Positions 1 through 9,689 are shown, counted from the stretch's first letter. The stretch is DNA of 32,796 nucleotides from Litorilinea aerophila (GCA_945897075.1 CAMDEX010000042.1:1-32796), one strand, 5' to 3'. Notes: generated by a model from the sequence alone, not told the origin. Numbers and translations are program-made.

Positions 1-62
1 TCAAGAAGACCAAAAAGACCAAAAAAACTGCCAAATCTGGTTAGTTTTGGCTCTTTTTCTGA

Positions 63-191
63 CTTTTAGCTTGCTCTCTTGCAAAACTTTCCGTCTTTGC
101 TTGTTTCAGCCTGCCCTCGAACTGCTTTTTCTCTCCAAAGCAGGCTCTAAACTCAAGCCTTAATCTGCACGCTGTAATCATCAGCCACGGA
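63..191 (+). other. Open 5' extension of the beta-helix gene, no signal peptide
   Basis: The frame of the following gene stays open back to a TGA at 60-62. The stretch has no ATG, GTG or TTG in that frame and is AT-richer than the gene. Conceptual translation gives a Cys/Ser-rich, mildly hydrophobic segment that does not look like a beta-helix repeat. It may be a remnant of a lost or rearranged 5' end. The first 60 bases show no coding signal that I can support. Confidence 0.3.
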
Positions 192-3071
192 ATGGGCGCA
201 GCCTGCGGTGCAGAGTCGGATGCGGGTGGTGGTATCTGTAACGATGGCGGCACATTGAATGCCGTCGGCATTGAAATGTCCTTCAATAAAGCCGTTGGTA
301 AGGGTGGCGCTGTCTACAACAACGGCGGTACAGTCACCCTCTACGGTGCCATCTGGTTCAACGAAGCCCAGGGGGGGGGTGCTGTTTACAACAACGGCGG
401 TACAGTCACTGTCTACTCCACCCTTTTTCAAAACAATGTGGCAGCCAATGGCGGGGGTGGAGCTCTTCACAACCAGGCAGGCACAGTAAATGTGGACTAC
501 ACCACGTTTCTTCTCAATGAAGCCACTAACAGCGGCAGCGGCGGTGCTATTGAAAACACAGGCAGTATAAGTGTGACCAAAAGCTTGATCGCTAACAACA
601 ATGCCGGTCTTGGTGGGGGCGTCAATAACTGGGGTACGATGAGCATAGCCAACACCACGATTTACAGCAACACCGCCTACGGTCCGGGCGGTCTTGGTGG
701 CGGTATCGAAAACTACGGTACACTGAGTGTAGTGAACAGCACTATCTCGGATAACAACGCCTACACGCCCGGCAACCCCACCAACGGACTTGGCGGCGGC
801 ATCGACCATGAAAGTGGTACGCTAGAGTTGATCAACAGTATCGTTGCCAATAGTATTAATGGCGGCGACTGTGCCGGTTTCACTGGCGTCACGGGAAGCA
901 ACAATCTGATTGAAGACGCCAGCTTCGCCTGTGGCTTCACCGATGGGGTAGATGGCAACATCATCGGCTTTGATCCCATACTGGGGACTTTGGTAGTTCC
1001 CACCTCTTATAGTATGGCACTCCTCCCAGGCAGCCCGGCGATTGATGCGGGGGATGACGCTGTTTGCGCCGCGGCCCCGGTCAACGGGTTCGACTTCAAT
1101 GGTGTGACCCGTCCGCAGGGCGCGCACTGCGACATCGGTGCCGTCGAGGCTGGGGCGGGTTCGCCCACGGCAACACCCACGCCGACAAACACAGCGACGA
1201 ACACACCGACGGCCACGCCGACAAACACACCGACGGCAACGGTGACAAGTACATCCACACCCACAAACACACCGACGGCAACCGCGACAAGCACATCAAC
1301 ACCGACAAACACACCAGTGACGCCGAATGCGCCGACGCATACGCCTACGGCGACAGCGACAAGCACAGCCACGCCGACAAACACGCCGGTGACGGTACCC
1401 ACGGTCCTACAGATATTCAGCATCTCGCCCAACGAGGGCTTCAACAATCAGCCCGTCAATATCGTAATCACGGGTGCCGCTTTCAGCGGTACGCCCCAAG
1501 TCTTCCTGGGAAACACAAGCCTGCAAAACGTAGTGCGGGATAGTAGCACCCAACTGCGGGCCACAGTGCCTGCCGGTTTGGCTCCGGGCACCTACGATCT
1601 GATCGTAACCAACCCAGATGGCAAGACGGTGATTCTAGCCGGGGCCTACACTGTGCGCACTACAGAGCCAGCCATTACGCTCGTGCAGCCCAGCACAGGT
1701 ATCGCCGACTTCCCCAACGATATCGGTATCTACGGCTTCAATTTTGCCAACGGTGCCGAGGTGAAGCTGGGCGACACAGTGCTGGATAGTCTCTTTGTCA
1801 ACGGTTCGTTTATCCAGGCCACTATCCCAGCCGATCTGCCCGCCGGCACTTACAACATTACCGTGCGCAACCCGAACAACAGTAGCGTCACAAAGATCGG
1901 TGCTTATGAGGTCTACCCGACCCTGAACAACGACGATCTCTATGCCAACGGCTACGAGATATGGACCGACCCGGTAGCGCCCCGTGCGCAAGGTGCGACC
2001 AAAGTTGGCCTGATCATCCATCGCCAGGGCGGCAAGACGACCCTGAGCGACGTGACCGCCCGCTTCTACTTGGGCGAACCGAATAATGGCGGCAGCCTGC
2101 TGGGGGATGGAATCGTTGATTTCCTCTCCATCCGATCGTCCGCAACTACTTCAGCAGTGAATTGGACGCCGCCCGCCCCAGGTTCCTACACTATCTGGGC
2201 AGTGATCGACCCAGACGGCTTTGTCAACGAATCCATCGAGACCAACAATGTGGTGAGCCGCACCCTGACTGTGCTGCCACCGGCCCCAGATGGCGTGCCA
2301 CCCCGTGTGGAGAGTTTCTCCATCAACAGCGGTGCCACCAACACCACCCAGCAGACGGTTTCTCTCAACGCCTCGGCTTCTGATGCAAACCCAAGCAGTG
2401 GGCTGAAGTCAGTCCTCTACAAAGAGTTTGAGTACAACCAGAATACGGCCCAATGGCTACCCATCAAGAGTTCTGGTTGGCTGCCCTACGAGAGCAATCG
2501 GATCAACAAATCCTGGGAACTGGCTCCTGCCTCCGGGTTGAAGTATATGCAGGCTTGGGCCGCCGACAATGCGGGCAATATCGCCCTCTTCCCGTTCAAG
2601 GGCTACATCAACTACATTCCGCCCTCGGAGCGGGTCGGCACCAACCAGACCCGCAGCTACTTCTTCACCCTGACAGTCGGTCAGCGCTTGACGGCACGGG
2701 TGACCCCCTCCACTGGGGACCCGGACCTCTTTGTCTGGTCACCGAATCAGAATGCCCCGCCTTATGTCAGTAACCTGAGCGGCGGCCTGGAAGAGGTGAG
2801 CTTCGTGGCTACGGTTGCCGGTCTCTATCAGGTCGAGGTCTATGGCTACGCCAAGTCTGACTACCAGCTAGAAGTGACCATCACCGCAGGCGCGGCCGCT
2901 CGCACGGGCAGCCAGGTCGGTGGTGTAGATCCAAACAAGTCGCAGCCTTCTACACCTGTCATTCCCAGAAGCGATCAAGGCCCAGGCACCCAGCAGGGGC
3001 TGCCCACTGCTCCCACTGCCCCGGTCGCCGCCCCTGTGATCAAAATCTACCTGCCCGTGACTGTTCGCTAG
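192..3071 (+). CDS. Secreted beta-helix / TIG / CARDB / PPC surface protein, N-terminus probably missing
   Basis: Large extracellular protein, 959 aa from the first ATG. Residues 1-230 are Gly/Asn-rich right-handed beta-helix repeats ([11 protein letters not shown] occurs twice). Residues about 233-320 match the choice-of-anchor Q type, with GSPAIDAGD and CDIGAVE motifs. Residues 326-401 form a Thr-Pro linker. Two IPT/TIG domains follow (about 403-489 and 493-574), then a CARDB-like domain (581-694), an Ig-like region (701-809), a pre-peptidase C-terminal (PPC) domain (811-897), a Pro/Ser tail and the terminal IYLPVTVR. Such proteins are normally exported, but no signal peptide is visible and the first ATG lies inside the helix repeats, so the 5' end looks lost or mis-assembled. 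A G9 run lies at 371-379. Function is unknown; adhesion or glycan binding is only a guess from the domains. Confidence 0.8.
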   Translation: MGAACGAESDAGGGICNDGGTLNAVGIEMSFNKAVGKGGAVYNNGGTVTLYGAIWFNEAQGGGAVYNNGGTVTVYSTLFQNNVAANGGGGALHNQAGTVNVDYTTFLLNEATNSGSGGAIENTGSISVTKSLIANNNAGLGGGVNNWGTMSIANTTIYSNTAYGPGGLGGGIENYGTLSVVNSTISDNNAYTPGNPTNGLGGGIDHESGTLELINSIVANSINGGDCAGFTGVTGSNNLIEDASFACGFTDGVDGNIIGFDPILGTLVVPTSYSMALLPGSPAIDAGDDAVCAAAPVNGFDFNGVTRPQGAHCDIGAVEAGAGSPTATPTPTNTATNTPTATPTNTPTATVTSTSTPTNTPTATATSTSTPTNTPVTPNAPTHTPTATATSTATPTNTPVTVPTVLQIFSISPNEGFNNQPVNIVITGAAFSGTPQVFLGNTSLQNVVRDSSTQLRATVPAGLAPGTYDLIVTNPDGKTVILAGAYTVRTTEPAITLVQPSTGIADFPNDIGIYGFNFANGAEVKLGDTVLDSLFVNGSFIQATIPADLPAGTYNITVRNPNNSSVTKIGAYEVYPTLNNDDLYANGYEIWTDPVAPRAQGATKVGLIIHRQGGKTTLSDVTARFYLGEPNNGGSLLGDGIVDFLSIRSSATTSAVNWTPPAPGSYTIWAVIDPDGFVNESIETNNVVSRTLTVLPPAPDGVPPRVESFSINSGATNTTQQTVSLNASASDANPSSGLKSVLYKEFEYNQNTAQWLPIKSSGWLPYESNRINKSWELAPASGLKYMQAWAADNAGNIALFPFKGYINYIPPSERVGTNQTRSYFFTLTVGQRLTARVTPSTGDPDLFVWSPNQNAPPYVSNLSGGLEEVSFVATVAGLYQVEVYGYAKSDYQLEVTITAGAAARTGSQVGGVDPNKSQPSTPVIPRSDQGPGTQQGLPTAPTAPVAAPVIKIYLPVTVR
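1171..1395 (+). repeat. Thr-Pro linker repeat region
   Basis: Degenerate tandem repeat encoding [17 protein letters not shown] units between the beta-helix half and the TIG domains. It is typical of flexible extracellular linkers, which are often O-glycosylated in bacteria. The repeat keeps the reading frame. Confidence 0.8.
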
Positions 3072-3149
3072 GACCACCCGGCAGTAGGGTTACGCAAGAA
3101 GAACTGGCGCATCTCCGATAGATTGCCTCATCTTCAATGCCTGCCAGAA

Positions 3150-3191
3150 CAAACAAGTCGCCGGGAGCAGATGCTCCCGGCGACTTGTTTG
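3150..3191. terminator. Perfect 19-bp hairpin, likely terminator
   Basis: Arms 3150-3168 and 3173-3191 are exact reverse complements around the 4-base loop AGAT. The stem core is GC-rich and the outer ends are A/T-rich (CAAACAAG / CTTGTTTG), as in a bidirectional intrinsic terminator. It lies about 80 bases after the stop of the beta-helix gene. The rest of the gap 3072-3377 holds only the promoter candidate listed next. Confidence 0.75.
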
Positions 3192-3259
3192 CATTGGATC
3201 TCTCCCCGTAAGCACTACACCGTAGCAGCCCCTTAGGAGTGCCAGCCAATACCCTTTCT

Positions 3260-3287
3260 TTGGCTCTGCCCCGCCCTGTGGTAAAAT
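3260..3287 (+). promoter_or_regulatory. Candidate promoter for the phosphoribosyltransferase
   Basis: TTGGCT (3260-3265), 16-base spacer, TAAAAT (3282-3287), about 90 bases before the ATG at 3378. A good ribosome binding site, AGGAG, is at 3363-3367. The -35 is imperfect, so this is a candidate only. Confidence 0.4.
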
Positions 3288-3377
3288 TGCCTGTCGGGAG
3301 ATCGGCCTGCTACGGGCGTCTGGTCTGCCCATTCATCGCCAAAACAACACTTCATCCCTGCCAGGAGTCCTTGCCCG

Positions 3378-3929
3378 ATGAGCTACGACGGACGTCATCA
3401 CACAGTGCAGATTGGCACTGTTAGCCGAGACTTGCCCCTTTTTCAGGTTGCTCCTGGCGTAAAAATTGCCATCTTCAATATGCTGGGTGATTCCGAAGTC
3501 GTGGAAATAGCAGCCAGACTGCTGGCTGCCCGCGCACCCCGCGACGCCGATGTGATTCTGGTGCCCGAAGTCAAAGCAGTGCCCCTGGGCCACGCGCTCT
3601 CCGTGCAGACCGGTCTGCCCTATGTGGTGGTGCGCAAAGTGCGCAAACCCTATATGGTGGATTGCCTGGAGACAGAAGTAATCAGCATCACCACCGGCAA
3701 ACCCCAAACGCTCTATATTGATGGCAAGGACCGGGCGCTGCTGGCGGGCAAGCGGGCGCTGATTGCGGATGATGTGATCAGCACGGGGGCTACCCTGCGC
3801 GGGATGCGCCAACTTCTCGCGGTAGCCGGTGCGCAGATTGTCGGTGAACTGGCCGTCTTTACCGAAGGCGACGAGAGCGTCTGGCCGGATGTGATCGCCC
3901 TGGGGAATTTGCCCGTTTTCATTGACTGA
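3378..3929 (+). CDS. Adenine-phosphoribosyltransferase-like PRPP enzyme
   Basis: Type I phosphoribosyltransferase, 183 aa, the usual length for the adenine/xanthine family, which joins a purine base to PRPP in nucleotide salvage. The PRPP-binding motif is [14 protein letters not shown] with the acidic pair at D131-D132. The N-terminal half contains the [17 protein letters not shown] segment that matches the substrate-side loop of Apt-like enzymes. A conserved-looking insert, [13 protein letters not shown], precedes the PRPP loop. The ATG at 3378 has AGGAG 10 bases upstream. It is the first gene of a same-strand run leading to prfA. The exact base cannot be read from the sequence; adenine is the default guess. 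A regulatory PRTase without salvage activity is the main alternative. Confidence 0.8.
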   Translation: MSYDGRHHTVQIGTVSRDLPLFQVAPGVKIAIFNMLGDSEVVEIAARLLAARAPRDADVILVPEVKAVPLGHALSVQTGLPYVVVRKVRKPYMVDCLETEVISITTGKPQTLYIDGKDRALLAGKRALIADDVISTGATLRGMRQLLAVAGAQIVGELAVFTEGDESVWPDVIALGNLPVFID

Positions 3930-4010
3930 CCAACCACCAAGACACGAAGACACAAAGAGGAACTGTCTACCCCCACTCTTCTTCGTGCCTTTGTGACTTA
4001 GTGATAAAGA
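3930..4010. repeat. Period-8 word repeat in inverted arms, flavour CTTTGTGC
   Basis: Directly after the stop at 3929 come 8-base words read as CCACCAAG-ACACGAAG-ACACAAAG. After about 20 bases the near reverse complement follows (CTTCGTGC-CTTTGTGA-CTTAGTGA). The arms are imperfect. The same words recur on the opposite side of alaS near 16673. Confidence 0.7.
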
Positions 4011-4045
4011 TTTTTTGTAGCGATCTATTTCTTTCAGGATAAATT

Positions 4046-5125
4046 ATGAGTCTGCACGAACAGCTAAAGAAAATCGAGTCCCATTTCGACGAACTCAACC
4101 GCCAGATGGCCGACCCGGTGTTGCAGACCGACTACGCGCGCATGGCTGAATTGGCCCAGGAGCGCAGCAGCCTGGAAGAGATTGTCACTGTCTATCGCCA
4201 GTCCGAGGATGTGCGCCGCCAGTTGGCCGACAGCAAGCAGCTACTCCACGAGAGCGATGACCCGGAGATGATCGAGTTGGCCGAATTGGAGCTGGCCGAA
4301 TTGTCCGCCGAAGAGAAGCGGCTGGAAGGGGAACTCACCCGCCTGCTCCTGCCCAAAGACCGCAACGATGACAAAAATGTGATCGTCGAAATCCGCGCCG
4401 GCGCGGGGGGCGACGAAGCGGGTCTCTTTGCCGCCGAGTTGTTGCGTATGTACATGCGCTGGGCCGAGGCCCACAAATTCAAAACCGAACTGATGAGCAC
4501 CAGCGAAACCGGTGTGGGCGGGCTGAAAGAGGTGATCCTGGAGGTGCGGGGCAAGGGCGCGTACAGCCGGCTGAAATACGAGTCGGGCGTTCACCGCGTG
4601 CAGCGGGTGCCCGCCACCGAGAGCCAGGGGCGCATCCACACCAGCACCGCCACCGTTGCCGTCCTGCCCGAAGCCGAGGATGTGGAGATCGAGGTCAACC
4701 TGAACGACATCAAAATTGACGTTTTCCGCAGCAGCGGGCCGGGGGGACAGAGCGTCAACACCACCGACTCTGCCGTGCGCCTGACCCACCTGCCCTCTGG
4801 GATTGTCATCAGTTGCCAGGACGAAAAGAGCCAGTTGCAGAACCGCATCAAAGCGATGCGTATCCTCAAGACGAAACTCTACGATGCCGAATTGCAGCGC
4901 CAGCAGGACGAGCAGGGATCGGCGCGCAAAAGCCAGATCGGCTCCGGTGACCGCAGCGAGAAGATCCGCACCTACAACTTCCCCCAGAGCCGGGTGACAG
5001 ACCACCGCATCAATCTCACCGTCTATCGGCTGGACAGCGTTCTGCAGGGCGATCTGGACGAATTTATCCAGGAGCTTGCTACCCAAGACCAGGCCGAGCG
5101 GTTGCAACAGATCGGGGAGCAGTAA
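4046..5125 (+). CDS. prfA: Peptide chain release factor 1
   Basis: Terminates translation at UAA and UAG by triggering peptidyl-tRNA hydrolysis in the ribosome. The protein has 359 aa (E. coli RF1 has 360). The tripeptide anticodon PAT is at about 189-191 inside [14 protein letters not shown]. This distinguishes RF1 from RF2, which has SPF. The catalytic GGQ is at 233-235 in [16 protein letters not shown], the E. coli position. The N-terminal coiled coil begins [20 protein letters not shown]. The start ATG is preceded by AGGA. The gene for the enzyme that methylates this glutamine, prmC, follows on the same strand, a very common pairing. The stop overlaps a repeat element. Confidence 0.97.
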   Translation: MSLHEQLKKIESHFDELNRQMADPVLQTDYARMAELAQERSSLEEIVTVYRQSEDVRRQLADSKQLLHESDDPEMIELAELELAELSAEEKRLEGELTRLLLPKDRNDDKNVIVEIRAGAGGDEAGLFAAELLRMYMRWAEAHKFKTELMSTSETGVGGLKEVILEVRGKGAYSRLKYESGVHRVQRVPATESQGRIHTSTATVAVLPEAEDVEIEVNLNDIKIDVFRSSGPGGQSVNTTDSAVRLTHLPSGIVISCQDEKSQLQNRIKAMRILKTKLYDAELQRQQDEQGSARKSQIGSGDRSEKIRTYNFPQSRVTDHRINLTVYRLDSVLQGDLDEFIQELATQDQAERLQQIGEQ

Positions 5126-5185
5126 TCAGTGGGGATAGTCGCTGTCCTACTGATTAATGTTCACTGATTACTGTCCCACTGATTT
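5121..5185. repeat. ACTGATTA word repeat in inverted arms after prfA
   Basis: AGTAATCAGTG (5121-5131, overlapping the prfA stop) is the exact reverse complement of CACTGATTACT at 5162-5172. The word ACTGATT occurs three times between 5150 and 5184. The remaining gap to 5338 holds no gene that I can support. Confidence 0.65.
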
Positions 5186-5338
5186 GCCAGAAGGAACAGA
5201 TCCATTTCTTCCAACGTTTGCTACCCGTGCATCGGGTCAAAGTTGATCCGACAGATGCGAGTGGCAGTGCTGACAAGGATGTCTCGCTGCTTTTTTGACG
5301 GAGGGTAGCCCGTTTTAGACAATCGAAGGAGTCCTCTC

Positions 5339-6469
5339 TTGACTATTTTGCAGGTCAACGTGCGACCGGCAGTTCGTTCGCTTGCGTTTCCACGCTCCCA
5401 ACGACGGGAAAACGAAAACCATCTCCCGGCCCAACCCAACGGCGTTGCATCGCCAACAGCCGGGGCCAAAACAGTTCCAGACACTTTCACCAGCCCACCG
5501 ATGACGCAAACCCGTCTGCGCCCGCAACCGAAGAACAATGAGAACGGTCTGGCGCTGGCCGGTCATAGCAGCCCCCCCATCCTTTACCAACAGATCGCAT
5601 GGAGTCTGACACCAGAGACGCCGGTGGGACGGGCGCTCGTCTCGGCCAGCCAACGCTTGCACGGGGCTGGCTGCGAAAATCCCCGGCTGGATGCCCAGGT
5701 ACTCTTGGCGCATGTGTTGGGCGCAGACCGCACCTGGCTCTTTGCCCATCACGACCACCCACTGACAGCAGATCAGGCCGAGACCTTCACCGATCTGGTG
5801 GCCCGGCGTATCCAACGCGAGCCAGTGGCCTATCTGCTGGGGCGCAAAGAGTTTTATGGCCTGGATTTTGCGGTGGACGAGCGGGTGCTGATCCCCCGCC
5901 CCGAAACCGAAATGCTGGTTGATTTTCTGCTGGCCCACGTACAGGCCGATGGCGCACGCACATTTGTGGTGGCCGATGTAGGCACCGGCAGCGGCGCGAT
6001 TGCCGTAACGACTGCCGCCCTCACCCCCAACACCCGCATCTATGGGCTGGACATCAGCGCAGATGCACTGGCTGTGGCGCAGGAAAATGGCCGTCGCCTG
6101 GCCCCCAATGCCCGGCTTGCTTTTTTGACCAGCGATCTGCTGGCGGCTCTCCCCGAAGCAGCCGATGTGATCGTCGCCAACCTGCCCTACGTCACCGACG
6201 GGGAATACACAGATTTGCAGCCGGAGATTCGGGAGTACGAGCCACAACTGGCCTTGACCGCCGGCAGCAAAGGATTGGATGTGATCAAACGGCTATTAAA
6301 TCAGGTGCGCCACCATTTGAGCCCGAACGGTCTTGTCCTGTTGGAGATCGGCCACGCACAGGGCGAAGCTGTGAAACGGCTGGCCGAGGCAATGCGCCCC
6401 CGTCCCCGCTTTGTGGGGCTGCGCCAGGATTACAGCGGCCACGTGCGCATGGTGACGATAGAATTCTGA
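5339..6469 (+). CDS. prmC: Release factor glutamine N5-methyltransferase
   Basis: Methylates the GGQ glutamine of RF1/RF2 using S-adenosylmethionine. The N-terminal helical domain is around residues 79-180 and the Rossmann-like methyltransferase domain follows with VADVGTGSGAIAV. Also visible are RVLIPRPETE, an excellent PrmC signature, and the substrate loop at 281-284, which reads NLPY instead of the usual NPPY. Start choice is uncertain. TTG at 5339 has AAGGAG seven bases upstream and gives 376 aa. PrmC is usually about 280-290 aa, and the first ~78 residues look like translated intergenic repeat. ATG at 5501 (322 aa) has no ribosome binding site but fits the family better. The stop runs straight into a long repeat. 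Confidence 0.93.
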   Translation: MTILQVNVRPAVRSLAFPRSQRRENENHLPAQPNGVASPTAGAKTVPDTFTSPPMTQTRLRPQPKNNENGLALAGHSSPPILYQQIAWSLTPETPVGRALVSASQRLHGAGCENPRLDAQVLLAHVLGADRTWLFAHHDHPLTADQAETFTDLVARRIQREPVAYLLGRKEFYGLDFAVDERVLIPRPETEMLVDFLLAHVQADGARTFVVADVGTGSGAIAVTTAALTPNTRIYGLDISADALAVAQENGRRLAPNARLAFLTSDLLAALPEAADVIVANLPYVTDGEYTDLQPEIREYEPQLALTAGSKGLDVIKRLLNQVRHHLSPNGLVLLEIGHAQGEAVKRLAEAMRPRPRFVGLRQDYSGHVRMVTIEF

Positions 6470-6647
6470 AGACGTGAAGACGTGAAACGTGAGATCACCT
6501 GACGATCTCACGTTTCACGTCTTCACGTTTCACGTCTTCACGTTTCACGTCTTCACGTCTTCACGTTTCACGTCTTCACGTCTTCACGTTTCACGTTTTC
6601 ACGTCTTCACGTTTCACGTCTTCATGTCTTCACGTTTCACGTCTTCA
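6470..6647. repeat. TTTCACG/TCTTCACG word array with 24-bp hairpin
   Basis: Starts at the prmC stop. The left arm 6473-6496 is an exact reverse complement of 6504-6527 around ACCTGAC. The right side then continues to about 6646 as some 18 words, alternating a 7-base (TTTCACG) and an 8-base (TCTTCACG) unit with few substitutions. The right arm is several times longer than the left. It has no spacers of CRISPR type. It may act as a terminator or RNA stabiliser for the prmC transcript. Confidence 0.9.
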
Positions 6648-6678
6648 AGAAACAGACCCCAAACCGAAAGTCATTCCT

Positions 6679-7518
6679 TTGAAACTACCCCGCTACGATC
6701 TCGTCGTCCTGGACTTGGATGGCACGATTCTGGAAAAGGAGTTCGCGGGTGGCTACAGCCCGCGCGTGCGCCAGGCGATTGCCGCGGTACAGGCATCGGG
6801 CGTGCCAGTGACGATTGCCACCGGGCGCACGCTGGATTTTGTGCGCACCCAGACGCCGCTGCTGGGGATCACAACGCCCGTCGTCACCACCCAGGGCGCG
6901 GTGGTGGGCGATCCGATCAGCGGGGAAGTGCTGTTCGAGGCCGATATGCCCCTGGACGTGGCCCGGGCCGTGGCAGAGTGGGCGGACAAAACGGGTCGGG
7001 TGACGATCTTCTACTTCAGCAACCGGGACGGCACAACGACGCTCTACCAGAACCGGGAAGTCTGGCAACCGGCCATCTATGACCACTGGTTTGGGATGCC
7101 CCGCCGCATCCAGCCGTCGCTTTCCGACCTGTTGGCCGCCAGCGACCACCCGCCGCTCAAATTCATCTCCGTCAACGACGCCAGCGCCGAGCCGGACTTG
7201 ACACCGATTCTCCAGGAGCAGTTCGGCCCCACAATGCACATGACGCGCACCCACGCCCTGCTCATCGAAGGCACGGCCGCGGGGGTGGACAAAGGCTCCG
7301 GTCTGCTCCATCTGTTGGAACGGTTGAAAATTTCCCCCCAGCGGGTACTGGCCGTGGGCGACAACGACAACGATATTCCGATGTTGAAACTGGCGGGGAT
7401 GGGGGTGGCGATGGGGCAGGCCACAGACAAAGTGAAAGCCGCCGCGCAGTGGATTGCGCCCTCCATTTTCGAGGACGGCGCGGCGGTGGCGATGGAGAAA
7501 TTTGTTATTGGGGAGTAG
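6679..7518 (+). CDS. HAD superfamily (Cof-type) phosphatase
   Basis: Predicted Mg-dependent sugar- or nucleotide-phosphate phosphatase of the HAD IIB/Cof group, 279 aa. Motif I is LDLDGT with the nucleophile D12 and acid D14. Motif II is VTIATGRT. Motif III/IV is VLAVGDNDNDIPML near the C-terminus, followed by the family-typical GMGVAMGQA. The Cof cap lies between. The start is TTG at 6679; no in-frame ATG precedes the DLDGT motif and the upstream sequence is pure word repeat. The substrate cannot be inferred. It is convergent with the metal ATPase gene, and a repeat hairpin separates the two stops. Confidence 0.88.
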   Translation: MKLPRYDLVVLDLDGTILEKEFAGGYSPRVRQAIAAVQASGVPVTIATGRTLDFVRTQTPLLGITTPVVTTQGAVVGDPISGEVLFEADMPLDVARAVAEWADKTGRVTIFYFSNRDGTTTLYQNREVWQPAIYDHWFGMPRRIQPSLSDLLAASDHPPLKFISVNDASAEPDLTPILQEQFGPTMHMTRTHALLIEGTAAGVDKGSGLLHLLERLKISPQRVLAVGDNDNDIPMLKLAGMGVAMGQATDKVKAAAQWIAPSIFEDGAAVAMEKFVIGE

Positions 7519-7625
7519 GGACTAGGGACTGGGGACTGGGGACTGGGGACTGGGGGTAGGCGGGCTTCCCGATCCCCAATCCCCAGTCTCCGATCCCCAG
7601 TCTCCGATCCCCAATCCCCAATCCC
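7516..7625. repeat. GGGGACT/GGGGATT heptamer hairpin between convergent genes
   Basis: The left side has about six heptamers of GGGACTG type, then a spacer (about 7560-7577). The right side has about eight heptamers of CCCAATC/CCCAGTC/TCCGATC type. It fills the whole space between the HAD stop and the ATPase stop, touching both. The word equals the CCCCAGT heptamer known from cyanobacterial short tandemly repeated repetitive (STRR) sequences. The inverted layout would form a long hairpin in both transcripts. Confidence 0.9.
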
Positions 7626-9689
7626 CTATTCTTTCACCGCCAACATCCGCAGCCCATTCATCACCACAATCAGCGTGCTGCCTTCGTGACCGACGACGCC
7701 CAGGGGCAGGGGCAGGCGGAAACCCGGCACGATCAGCGGTGCCACAATTGTCAGCAGAATGAGCGTCAGCATCACGCCCAGAGAAATGACGAGGTTCTGG
7801 CGCACAATCCGTTCGGCCTTACGGCTCAGCCCGATGACGAAAGGGATTTTGCTCAGGTCGTCGGACATCAGCACAATATCCGCGGTTTCCAGCGCCACAT
7901 CCGTGCCCGCCGCGCCCATCGCAATACCGACGCTGGCCGTGGCGAGCGCAGGCGCATCGTTCACCCCGTCCCCCACCATCGCCACCCGGTATTCCTGGGC
8001 CAGACGGCGCACAATCTCCACCTTCTGCTCCGGCAGCAGATCGGCGTAGACATCCTCATCCGCCAACCCGACCTGCTTGGCGATGGCCTCGGCCACACTG
8101 CGGTTGTCCCCGGTCAGCATCGCCATTTTTCTGACACCTACTTTGCGCAGCGCCGCGATGCTGGCTGCTGCGTTTTCGCGCAGGGTGTCCGCCACGGCCA
8201 GATAACCCACCACCTCCCAGTCGCGGTCATCACCCAGCGTATCGCCCACTGTGCTGCGCCGCACCACCAGCATCGCGGTCTTGCCCTGCTTTTGCAGCGA
8301 GCGGCCAATCATCCGAATGGCCGGGGAGAGGTCCATCGCTTCGCTCATAAAAAGCCTGTCGTTGCCGATATAAATGATCTCCTGCTGGTCGCCCCGCCGG
8401 TAGATGGCTTGGATGCCGTGGCCGGCGATGGAGCGAAACTCCTGGGGTTCTTCGATCTCCAGCCCCATTGCCCGCGCCCGGTTGAGAATCGCCAGGGCAA
8501 TGGGATGCTCGCTCAGACTCTCGGCCCCGGCTGCGATGCGTATTACATCCTCCGGGCTGTAGTCGTTGAGCGGGCGCACATCGGTCAAGGCTGGCCGCCC
8601 GTAGGTCAGCGTGCCCGTCTTGTCAAAGGCCAGCACATCAATCTCTGCCGCCTTTTCCAGATAGGCCCCGCCTTTGAAGAGCACGCCGCCCCGGGCCGCG
8701 GCAGCAATCGCGCTCAGAATGCTGGCCGGGGTACTGATGATCAGCGCGCAGGGGCTGGCCACCACCAGCAGCGTCATGGCCCGGTAGAGCGTCACATCAA
8801 ATGGTTCGTTGCCAAAGAGCCAGGGAATCAGCAGCGCCAGCAGCGTCGCGCCGATGACCGTCAGCGTGTAGGGTTGGCTGAAACGGTCAATGAAGCGTTG
8901 GGTGGGCGCGGCGTCTTCCTGGGCTTCCTGCACCAGTTGGATAATTTTGCTCAGCGTGCTTTCCGAGGCGAGCTTCGTCACCCGCACATCCAGCGCGCCG
9001 CTGCCGTTGATGGTGGCAGCAAAGACATCGCTGCCCGGCTCTTTGTTGACTGGCACACTTTCGCCAGTGATCGGGCTTTGGTCACAGGTGCTGCTCCCCC
9101 GCACCACCACACCGTCCACAGGCAGCCGTTCGCCCGGCTTCACAACCACCACATCGCCGGGTTGCAGATCGTCCACTGCTGTCTCGATCAGATCCTCGCC
9201 CCGGCGCAGCCAGGCTGTCTCCGGGCGCAGTTCGATCAGCCCTTCGATGGCCTTGCGCGTGCGCTCCATCGCAAAACCTTCCAGCGCGCCGCTAAGGCTG
9301 AAAAGAAAGAGCAGCAGCGCGCCCTCCTCCCATTCGCCGATGAAGGCCGCGCCCAGCGCCGCGGTGATCATCAGAAAATCAATGTTCAATTCCCACTTCA
9401 GCGCATCGGCCAGCGTCTTGCGTGCGCCGGTGATGCCGCCCGCGCCAAAGGCAACCAGAGCGGCAGCGGTCACCGCCCAAGCGGGCAGGCTGCCGGTCAC
9501 AGTGCCGCCGAGCCAGCCGACGAGCAGGGCGATGAGGGTGGTGGCGGCCAGGGCCAGTTGCGGGTTCTCCTGCCAGAAAGTGATTGTGAGCAGGGAACGG
9601 GCCAGGCTTTCGTTGCCCGCGCCCCGCGGCGCAGAACGCGCCCCGCTGCCGGGCTGGTTCAGTGTCCGATCCATCGGTTGGGTTGTCAT
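7626..9689 (-). CDS. P1B-4-type heavy-metal exporting ATPase
   Basis: Membrane P-type ATPase, 687 aa from the ATG at 9689, which has GGAGGAG upstream and overlaps the regulator stop (ATGA). Motifs: actuator loop TGES, phosphorylation site DKTGT at D356, SEHP in the nucleotide domain, GDGVNDAPAL hinge. Metal selectivity follows the P1B-4 pattern: SPC at 312-314 in the sixth transmembrane segment, HEGST at 668-672 in the last one, and no N-terminal HMA domain. Known P1B-4 pumps (PfeT, FrvA, CtpD, CoaT) export Fe(II), Co(II) or Zn(II). The coupled PerR/Fur gene and the operators upstream favour iron efflux, as for PerR-controlled pfeT in Bacillus; that is inference. The longer start at 9776 runs inside the regulator and is unlikely. 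Confidence 0.93.
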   Translation of the reverse strand: MTTQPMDRTLNQPGSGARSAPRGAGNESLARSLLTITFWQENPQLALAATTLIALLVGWLGGTVTGSLPAWAVTAAALVAFGAGGITGARKTLADALKWELNIDFLMITAALGAAFIGEWEEGALLLFLFSLSGALEGFAMERTRKAIEGLIELRPETAWLRRGEDLIETAVDDLQPGDVVVVKPGERLPVDGVVVRGSSTCDQSPITGESVPVNKEPGSDVFAATINGSGALDVRVTKLASESTLSKIIQLVQEAQEDAAPTQRFIDRFSQPYTLTVIGATLLALLIPWLFGNEPFDVTLYRAMTLLVVASPCALIISTPASILSAIAAAARGGVLFKGGAYLEKAAEIDVLAFDKTGTLTYGRPALTDVRPLNDYSPEDVIRIAAGAESLSEHPIALAILNRARAMGLEIEEPQEFRSIAGHGIQAIYRRGDQQEIIYIGNDRLFMSEAMDLSPAIRMIGRSLQKQGKTAMLVVRRSTVGDTLGDDRDWEVVGYLAVADTLRENAAASIAALRKVGVRKMAMLTGDNRSVAEAIAKQVGLADEDVYADLLPEQKVEIVRRLAQEYRVAMVGDGVNDAPALATASVGIAMGAAGTDVALETADIVLMSDDLSKIPFVIGLSRKAERIVRQNLVISLGVMLTLILLTIVAPLIVPGFRLPLPLGVVGHEGSTLIVVMNGLRMLAVKE

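Noticed and set aside
4241..5107. Long open frame antisense to prfA
   Set aside because: Shadow of prfA; no recognisable motif and no ribosome binding site.
6504..6647. Regular array resembling CRISPR repeats
   Set aside because: Units are 7-8 bases, directly adjacent, with no unique spacers and no cas genes.
6489..7082. Open frame starting in the TTTCACG array
   Set aside because: Its start translates only the repeat (TFHVFTFHVF), and the rest is a shifted frame of the HAD gene.
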